Shown: one piece after another, positions 14,386-19,792 of the stretch
How positions within the stretch are numbered: position 1 is the stretch's first letter
How the letters are laid out: each line of letters opens with the position of its first letter
Assembly (NCBI GenBank): GCA_023416855.1
Contig: JAEZGU010000291.1
Coordinates: 1 to 19,792 of the forward strand
Direction: 5' to 3'
DNA length: 19,792 nucleotides
Source of the DNA: Bacillota bacterium
Lineage (GTDB): Bacteria > Bacillota > Clostridia > Tissierellales > Sedimentibacteraceae
Program-made: the position numbers and the translations under genes
Notes under the pieces: model-generated
Database searches by the model: none
What the model was told of the DNA's origin: nothing
What the model saw: the letters and a program-made list of their open reading frames with translations, nothing else

Positions 14386-15384
14386 ATGAAAGCAATGGTA
14401 ATTAATAAGTATGGAGGACCCGAAGTATTTGAGCTATTAGATATACCAAAACCGGAACTAAAACCCGGATATGTGTTGGTCAGAGTTATGGCAAGCAGCC
14501 TTAACCCATTTGAAGTGAAATTAAGGTCAGGTCTTTTACCTGAAATAGCTCCACCGTTTCCTGCAGTGTTAAATGCTGATTTTTCAGGAATTGTTATTGA
14601 AGTCGGGGAAAATGTTGAAATGTATACTCCCGGAAATGAAGTTTTTGGTTTCATGGGTGGTATTAAGAATGAATGTGGAGCTTTAGCAGAATATGCAATA
14701 GTCGATGAAGAGCTCTTGTGTATGAAACCAAGCAATTTAGATTTTAAAACTGCAGCATTGTTTCCATTGGTAGGCATCACTGCGTATAAAGCAATTATGG
14801 AGAAATCTAATATTAAGGCTAATGATAAAGTCTTAATTCATGGAGCGGCAGGTGGAGTTGGGCATATGGCGGTTCAGTTTGCTAAAATGTTGAATGCTAA
14901 GGTTTATGCTACAGTTTCAAGTGATGAAAAAGCAGATATAGCAGAACATCTTGGAGCGGACCATGTAATAAATTATAAGAAAGTCAGTGTGGACGAATAT
15001 GTTAAAGAATTCACAGATGGTAAAGGCTTTGATGTAGTCTTTGATACTATAGGATGTGAAAATTTGTTTAATAGTTTTAGGGCAGTAAAGCCTGAAGGAC
15101 TTGTATTAACAACCAATTCAAGAGTGACATTGGATTTAACTCTTATTCACCACAAATCGATAACCTTTAAAACAATTTATATTGTATTACCTATTATAAA
15201 CAATGAACATAGGTATGAAATAGGAAACACCTTAAATGAAATGAGAAAGCTTATTGAGGCGGGTGATTTAACTATTTATAGGGATGAAAATGAATTTGTA
15301 TTTTCTGAAATAGCTAAAGCTCATCAATATTATCAAGATGGAGATACAACAGCCAAAATTTCTTTAATAAATGATTTAATATAA
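14386..15384 (+). CDS. Zinc-independent MDR oxidoreductase, quinone reductase-like
   Basis: A 332-residue medium-chain dehydrogenase/reductase of the NADP-dependent quinone-oxidoreductase type. ATG 14386 has AAAGGAG 9 bases upstream. The N-terminal GroES-like domain contains SSLNPFEVKLRSG (38-50) and FPAVLNADFSGIVIEVG (58-74), typical of the zinc-lacking branch; the Cys/His ligands of zinc alcohol dehydrogenases are absent. The Rossmann domain carries HGAAGGVG (152-159) for NADPH, and GADHVINY marks the next conserved loop. Family members reduce quinones or enones; the substrate is unknown. It is monocistronic, with its own promoter and strong terminator. Confidence 0.92.
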   Translation: MKAMVINKYGGPEVFELLDIPKPELKPGYVLVRVMASSLNPFEVKLRSGLLPEIAPPFPAVLNADFSGIVIEVGENVEMYTPGNEVFGFMGGIKNECGALAEYAIVDEELLCMKPSNLDFKTAALFPLVGITAYKAIMEKSNIKANDKVLIHGAAGGVGHMAVQFAKMLNAKVYATVSSDEKADIAEHLGADHVINYKKVSVDEYVKEFTDGKGFDVVFDTIGCENLFNSFRAVKPEGLVLTTNSRVTLDLTLIHHKSITFKTIYIVLPIINNEHRYEIGNTLNEMRKLIEAGDLTIYRDENEFVFSEIAKAHQYYQDGDTTAKISLINDLI

Positions 15385-15390
15385 ATAAAT

Positions 15391-15425
15391 AAAACCCTGC
15401 AAGAAAAATGCAGGGTTTTTGTTTT
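15391..15425 (+). terminator. Strong terminator after the MDR gene
   Basis: An 11-bp perfect stem, AAAACCCTGCA (15391-15401) with TGCAGGGTTTT (15409-15419), a 7-base loop, and a T-rich tail through 15425. Confidence 0.92.
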
Positions 15426-15467
15426 GCTCAATTCAATAAAATATTATCGTAAAACAATAAATAATTA

Positions 15468-15495
15468 TTGACTTATGTAAAAATCTTGATATAAT
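15468..15495 (+). promoter_or_regulatory. Promoter of the DUF2975 operon
   Basis: TTGACT at 15468-15473 and a perfect TATAAT at 15490-15495 with a 16-base spacer, 30 bases before the first start codon. Confidence 0.7.
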
Positions 15496-15525
15496 TATGA
15501 TTATAAATAACTATTGGAGGCAGTT

Positions 15526-15978
15526 ATGTATCAAAAAAGCATTATACATTATATGACTAAAATTTGTATCGACATTTTATTTTTTGCAGGAATTTTAACA
15601 TGTGCGTATATTCCTTTTTCATCAAGATTGTTATGGTATTATTTTGGAGTGGCGAACCAAGCTGCAATATTTGTTAAAGCAATACTATTAGCTTCAGGTA
15701 TTTGTTGTGTTTATATTTTATGGCAATTGAAAGTAATATTTAAAACATTATTAAATGGAAATCCTTTTATACACGCTAATGTTGCATGTCTTAGGAAAAT
15801 TGCTATGTCATGTTTGGCTATTTCATGTATTTACATAATTAAAATGATTTTTATGCCAACCATTTCAACTATAGTAATAATAGCAATATTTATTGTTGGA
15901 TGTCTGTTGTGTTTAACTTTAAAGGACTTGTTCAAACAATCCATTTACTATAAAGATGAAAATGACTTAACGGTGTAG
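15526..15978 (+). CDS. DUF2975 domain membrane protein
   Basis: A 150-residue integral membrane protein of the DUF2975 family. The start is ATG 15526, five bases after a perfect GGAGG (15516-15520); an in-frame TTG at 15514 overlaps that site. Four hydrophobic segments can be seen (near residues 13-30, 43-68, 87-105 and 110-132), with the conserved loop LLNGNPF between the second and third. The tail is charged (KDLFKQSIYYKDEND). DUF2975 proteins are almost always encoded just before a small Cro/C1-type regulator, as here (10-base gap). The function is unknown; a membrane sensor or partner for the regulator is a plausible guess. Confidence 0.88.
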   Translation: MYQKSIIHYMTKICIDILFFAGILTCAYIPFSSRLLWYYFGVANQAAIFVKAILLASGICCVYILWQLKVIFKTLLNGNPFIHANVACLRKIAMSCLAISCIYIIKMIFMPTISTIVIIAIFIVGCLLCLTLKDLFKQSIYYKDENDLTV

Positions 15979-15988
15979 GGAGGTAGTT

Positions 15989-16219
15989 ATGGCGATTATA
16001 ATACAGCTTGATGTGATGATGGCTAAGAGAAAAATAGGGCTAATGGAGTTAGCTGAAAAAATAAATATAACACCTGCTAATCTTTCTATATTGAAAAACA
16101 ATAAAGCTAAAGCAATTCGTTTATCAACTTTGGATGAAATTTGCAAAGCGTTAAATTGTCAACCTGGTGATATTATTGAGTATGTGGAGGGTGAAGATGG
16201 AAAGCAGGATGAAGATTAA
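15989..16219 (+). CDS. Cro/C1-family small HTH regulator, YozG-like
   Basis: A 76-residue helix-turn-helix protein. ATG 15989 is preceded by GGGAGG, which directly follows the DUF2975 stop. It matches the YozG-like Xre branch: IIIQLDVMMAKRKIGLMELA, the recognition region NITPANLSILKNNKAKAIRLSTL, and the C-terminal ALNCQPGDIIEY. These are short, single-domain DNA-binding proteins without an inducer domain and are generally paired with DUF2975 proteins; the pair is thought to control membrane or stress genes. Its last 23 bases overlap the start of the DUF4173 gene, so the three genes form one operon. Confidence 0.92.
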   Translation: MAIIIQLDVMMAKRKIGLMELAEKINITPANLSILKNNKAKAIRLSTLDEICKALNCQPGDIIEYVEGEDGKQDED

Positions 16220-17696
16220 ATTATCGTTTTATGCAGTTTTATCTGCAGTTACATTTATTATATTAATATTGACTAATAACCCGGGTATAAGTATACCATT
16301 GTTTATGTTGATTCAATTCGTATCAATTTACTTAGTAGTTAAGAATAGAAATGAAGTTGCAAATATTAAAGGTTTATTGTGGATGCTACCAATTTTTATA
16401 ATAACATTAAATAGTCTCATAAGTGCATATGACTTATGGGGTCCCCTTAATTTTTTAGTTAATGTTGGTTTATATAGTGTTATGACTCTTACGCTGAGTG
16501 GAGGCTTTGTTTTAAAAAGTATAAATTACAAGGATATATTGATAGTTATTTTTAATGTGTTTGCACCAATGATACATTTTGTTGTACCGTTTAAATGGTA
16601 TGCTGAAAGGTCAACAGATAAAGAGAAGAACCTACTTATAAAGAGAATTTTAATAGGAATTTTAATTTCTGTACCAAGTGTAGTGTTTCTAATTTTAATG
16701 CTTTCTTCTGCTGATATGGTATTTAGAAACAGCTTTAACAACTATGTGTTGTGGCTTGATAAATTGTTTGAAGTTTTCAATATTTTTAAGTTAATTATAG
16801 GAACAGTTGTTGGATTGTATTTATTTGGCCAATTATATTCTATATTTGAGGAAAAGCATAATGGGTTAGAAAAAATAATTACTATAAATACTAATCCATT
16901 TAAGATCAAGGGTGATATAGTAATTTTAAATATTTTGTTGGTCTCCATACTGTCTATCTATACAATATTTATGGTTATCCAGTTTAAGTATTTGTTTTCT
17001 GCAGGGGAGTTACCTAATGGGTTGAATTTTGCAGAATATGCAAGACGCGGATTCTTTGAATTAGTATTTTTAAGTGATTTGAACATAGGCTTAATATTGT
17101 TAACTACATTTTTACTAAAAGAGAAAATATATGATGAAAAAAGCAAATGGGCTATAGGCACAAAATTGCTACTGATATATTTGTGCATTATAACCGGCAT
17201 ACTATTGGTTTCTTCTTATTACAGGATGTCCCTTTATGACAGTGCTTATGGTTTTACAAGATTAAGGATTTTAGTTTATTTATTCTTGATATTTGAGGCT
17301 GTTGGGTTAGTAGCAACACTTATATATATTTTAAAGCGAAACTTTAATATTTTGTTTGTTTATGTAGTAATAGGTATTGGATTTTATTTAACTACAAATG
17401 TTATAAAAATTGATACAATAATTGCTAAGAGAAATATAGATATGTATTTAGCAGGACAGACTGAATCGTTGGATATGAATTATCTAACTACGTTATCAGT
17501 AGATGCAGCCCCTGAAATCATGAGATTGGTTGATGAGGATGTTGAATTTATAGTAAAATATCAGGCAAGAAACTATCTCCAAGATAAGTATAATTATTAC
17601 AGCGACATAGAATTTAACTGGCAAAGCTATAATTTATCTGTTGAAAAAACAAAAGCATTGTTAAAAGATAATAAAGATAAGTTGTGGGTAAATTAA
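16197..17696 (+). CDS. DUF4173 domain polytopic membrane protein
   Basis: A 499-residue membrane protein. The start is ATG 16197, six bases after GGAGG (16186-16190), both inside the end of the regulator gene; the frame begins at 16167 but lacks a ribosome site there. About ten to twelve hydrophobic segments span the first 400 residues. The DUF4173 hallmarks are seen: the EYARRGFFEL segment, the YRMSLYDSAYGFTRLRI stretch and the IAKRNIDMYLAG motif, followed by a soluble tail (about 425-499) with TTLSVDAAPEIM. The role of the family is unknown. Its position suggests it is a target, or a partner, of the DUF2975/regulator pair. Confidence 0.87.
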   Translation: MESRMKIKLSFYAVLSAVTFIILILTNNPGISIPLFMLIQFVSIYLVVKNRNEVANIKGLLWMLPIFIITLNSLISAYDLWGPLNFLVNVGLYSVMTLTLSGGFVLKSINYKDILIVIFNVFAPMIHFVVPFKWYAERSTDKEKNLLIKRILIGILISVPSVVFLILMLSSADMVFRNSFNNYVLWLDKLFEVFNIFKLIIGTVVGLYLFGQLYSIFEEKHNGLEKIITINTNPFKIKGDIVILNILLVSILSIYTIFMVIQFKYLFSAGELPNGLNFAEYARRGFFELVFLSDLNIGLILLTTFLLKEKIYDEKSKWAIGTKLLLIYLCIITGILLVSSYYRMSLYDSAYGFTRLRILVYLFLIFEAVGLVATLIYILKRNFNILFVYVVIGIGFYLTTNVIKIDTIIAKRNIDMYLAGQTESLDMNYLTTLSVDAAPEIMRLVDEDVEFIVKYQARNYLQDKYNYYSDIEFNWQSYNLSVEKTKALLKDNKDKLWVN

Positions 17697-17710
17697 ATTT
17701 AGTTAAATTA

Positions 17711-17754
17711 ATAATAGCCAAATCTAATTGATTTGGCTATTATATTAATTTTTT
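17711..17754. terminator. Bidirectional terminator between convergent genes
   Basis: A perfect 14-bp stem, 17711-17724 with 17730-17743, and a 5-base loop. On the plus strand a T-run follows at 17749-17754. The minus-strand gene stops at 17745, directly at the hairpin edge, so it probably serves both transcripts. Confidence 0.8.
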
Positions 17755-19256
17755 GTGATATCTTTTGTTATTACGATGCTTCCATATTCAGATTTATTAG
17801 CAGTAATTAATGCTATTGTTTGTGACTCGGTTTTTTCTGCAAATTCAATTGCAAATTCTTTGTTTTTTATTTTGATTATTTCTGCAATTCCTTTAAATTT
17901 GCTATCTTTTACATAGGTAACCACTAAATTGTCTTTTGTAATGTTCTTATCCATGTTTTTAATTTTAGCATGTAATCCTAAATTATATAATGTAAATTCC
18001 GCTATGCCATGTGCTTTATATTCTTTATCATATGACTTAGCAGTAGCATATATTTTACATGTAATTTGCATGCTGTTTTCTTCAAGTTTGTTTCCGGTAA
18101 ATGATAATAGCAAATCAGCTGAATTATCGCCAAAAGGATTTATAACTGTAGTTGTAAATGATTCTAAACCTCCAGGAGCACAAGGTATTACAAAATAATC
18201 CCAAGTTAAGTTTTCTCCATCTTTAATGTGTATAGGAATATTTACTACAGCTCCTTTTGAATTGCATAATATGGGCAGAGTTTTATTGTTATTTATAATC
18301 ATAGTATGACTGATTTTATCATTTAAGTTCTTTTCATCAAAATCTTCAAAATTATTAGTTTCTTCACCTAAGTCTAATGAATCTCCTTTATTAGCACTTA
18401 AGCTGCTTAATGCAACGCTACCCGTTGTAGCTATTATAATTGAAGCAACAACAGCAACAATAACTTTTTTAGGTGTTGCTGAGCTTTGCTCGCTTATAAA
18501 TTCTGCAATATCAATCGGCGCAATAAAACGAATAGTTATTTTACCTAAATCATCTGTAGAAAATTCATTAGCATTATTTGCAAAGGGTAGTTCTTGTATT
18601 TTTTCATTTATATCGATTTTAGCTACATTGTTATCAGCAATTAAATTTAACCCAAAATTCAATGTTTTATTTTCTTTAAAATCAGTATATACATAATAAT
18701 AATCATATACATCGCCTTCAACAGTAACAATCATTTTAGCAGTTTCTGATTTTTTTGCAGTAGATCTTAATTGATATTCTCCTATATAACTAAATCTACC
18801 TGAAGCTAAGTGTTTTGCTTTAAGCACTAAATCTGTAAATTCAATTTCTTCTTTTATTAAGGTTGTGTTATATTCTACACCGTTGATGTTAATTTTTTGA
18901 TCATAGCTGTAAGAATTACCGATACTATCCCATTTTATTTCACCAACAGTATGTAGCATGCGATTGTATAAATTTGAGGTATTAAGTGCAGTAAAGCTTT
19001 TCTTTGTTTTTCTGTCCAATACTATGTTTTCTATATCGTTCAACTCAGCTCCATAAAGATTGAATTCTTCAATTTCGCTAATTTTAGCCATTTTGATGCT
19101 ACGATGTTCACTGAAGCTAAAGTCTTCTGTTAATTGCATTGAGCTATCATAAATAAAATTGGCAAAGACTAATGAAAAATTAGATATAATTAAAAACATG
19201 GCAAATGTTGTGCAAAATATTCTTTTTATAATTCTTATACTTTTATTCTTTTTCAT
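17745..19256 (-). CDS. Unrecognised secreted or membrane-anchored protein
   Basis: A 503-residue protein of no family I recognise. It begins with a clear signal peptide: KKNKSIRIIKR, then a hydrophobic core ending LVFA-N (about residue 32). A second hydrophobic stretch (264-286, VIVAVVASIIIATTGSVALS) is preceded by Lys-Lys and divides the protein into two parts of about 230 and 215 residues. Both parts look rich in beta strands and Asn/Lys, and the C-terminal half looks like one or two Ig-like modules (strand-like FVIPCAPGG, IYATAKS, AEFTLYNLGL). It starts directly after the stop of the upstream gene (TAA-ATG) with GAGGT about 8 bases upstream, so the two are coupled. A cell-surface role is likely; nothing more can be said. 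Confidence 0.75.
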   Translation of the reverse strand: MKKNKSIRIIKRIFCTTFAMFLIISNFSLVFANFIYDSSMQLTEDFSFSEHRSIKMAKISEIEEFNLYGAELNDIENIVLDRKTKKSFTALNTSNLYNRMLHTVGEIKWDSIGNSYSYDQKININGVEYNTTLIKEEIEFTDLVLKAKHLASGRFSYIGEYQLRSTAKKSETAKMIVTVEGDVYDYYYVYTDFKENKTLNFGLNLIADNNVAKIDINEKIQELPFANNANEFSTDDLGKITIRFIAPIDIAEFISEQSSATPKKVIVAVVASIIIATTGSVALSSLSANKGDSLDLGEETNNFEDFDEKNLNDKISHTMIINNNKTLPILCNSKGAVVNIPIHIKDGENLTWDYFVIPCAPGGLESFTTTVINPFGDNSADLLLSFTGNKLEENSMQITCKIYATAKSYDKEYKAHGIAEFTLYNLGLHAKIKNMDKNITKDNLVVTYVKDSKFKGIAEIIKIKNKEFAIEFAEKTESQTIALITANKSEYGSIVITKDITKN

Positions 19257-19792
19257 TTATGCTACCTCAACTTTCAGTTTAGTAGCTTTAATTAATTTAA
19301 AAAATCCAACAATTATTATTATAATTCCAAAGGAATATGGCAATATATTATTTTGATTAAAAATTGAATAAACTACTGTGCAAGAAAAACCTAAAGCATT
19401 ACCATTGATAATTTTTTTGATATTTTCCCTGCTTATTTGTATTTTCTTAAATTTTCTTAGAATAGAATTCACAATAGTAATAATATGACTTCTTTGTTTT
19501 TTCAATTCCTTATATAAAAATATTGCTATAAGGAGACTTACTCCGGAGTTTTGAAAGCTGCCATTTCCGGTAATGAAAGGATATACTATAAAGGCAAGAC
19601 CGAAACCGATTAAATTATAACCATTCTTATCATGCTCATTAATAAATATTTGTTTTATTTTGTTATAATGTAAAACCTTAGGTAGCTTTAAAGCTTTGAG
19701 TTGTTTAATATGCTTACTTAATATTTTAGTGATATCATTGCTTGTAAATATTTGTGGTTTTAATAGATTGCTTAATAACATAAGCACTATAG
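19257..19792 (-). CDS. Unrecognised small membrane protein, 5'-partial
   Basis: The frame is open from the right edge of the window to TAA 19257-19259, giving about 178 residues; GTG at 19787 and ATG at 19781 are in-frame but neither has a visible ribosome site, so the real start is probably outside. The first 60 residues look soluble (KILSKHIKQLKALKLPKVLHY), followed by hydrophobic segments near 60-73, 80-92, and two more near 130-142 and 149-166. A Lys-rich loop (ELKKQRSHIITIVNSILRKFKK) lies between. I do not recognise the family. It is coupled to the secreted protein gene (stop and start adjacent), so they probably work together in the envelope. Confidence 0.6.
   Translation of the reverse strand, partial: IVLMLLSNLLKPQIFTSNDITKILSKHIKQLKALKLPKVLHYNKIKQIFINEHDKNGYNLIGFGLAFIVYPFITGNGSFQNSGVSLLIAIFLYKELKKQRSHIITIVNSILRKFKKIQISRENIKKIINGNALGFSCTVVYSIFNQNNILPYSFGIIIIIVGFFKLIKATKLKVEVA

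Overview
The window looks like chromosomal DNA of a low-GC Gram-positive bacterium of the Clostridia type. It is strongly A+T rich, has Shine-Dalgarno sites of the GGAGG type and sigma-A-like promoters, and carries families common in anaerobic Firmicutes (DUF2812 with PadR, DUF2975 with a Cro-like regulator, DUF4173, DUF1904). No tRNA, rRNA, CRISPR array, transposase, integrase or clear attachment site was seen. Species cannot be named from this evidence.

Layout. 1-1965: the 3' part of a homoserine dehydrogenase gene and a monocistronic metallo-beta-lactamase-fold hydrolase with its own promoter and terminator. 2024-3803 (minus): a PadR-type repressor gene overlapping by 4 nt a DUF2812 membrane-protein gene. 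The latter is broken by a one-base frameshift, and the promoter carries two near-identical operator-like repeats. 3808-4316 (minus): a small rhodanese-like lipoprotein. 4446-11313 (plus): an accessory block with the look of a defence island. It holds a PLD-nuclease/SF2-helicase/DUF3427 protein; a gene for a protein with two tandem TIR/deoxyribosyltransferase-like domains and a P-loop ATPase, interrupted by an in-frame TAA; a DpnD/PcfM-like small protein; and a PLD-nuclease fused to a winged helix resembling the C-terminus of DpnI. 11364-12652: DUF1904 and nitroreductase-like genes. 12675-14125 (minus): an unrecognised gene followed by methylglyoxal synthase. 14386-15384: a zinc-independent quinone-oxidoreductase-like protein. 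15526-17696: a DUF2975 / Cro-like regulator / DUF4173 operon. 17745-19792 (minus): two unrecognised, tightly coupled membrane or secreted protein genes, the first running off the window.

The most interesting item is the pair at 10336-11313. In pneumococcus the methyl-directed enzyme DpnI (nuclease plus DNA-reading winged helix) is encoded beside dpnD. Here a DpnD-like gene sits beside a protein in which the DpnI-type winged helix is attached to a PLD (HKD) nuclease domain instead of the PD-(D/E)XK domain. This suggests an alternative modification-dependent restriction enzyme. That is inference from domain reading, not a demonstrated activity.

Two genes in the window are each one base change from being intact (the DUF2812 gene and the TIR-like/ATPase gene). 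Raw reads should be checked before either is treated as a true pseudogene.
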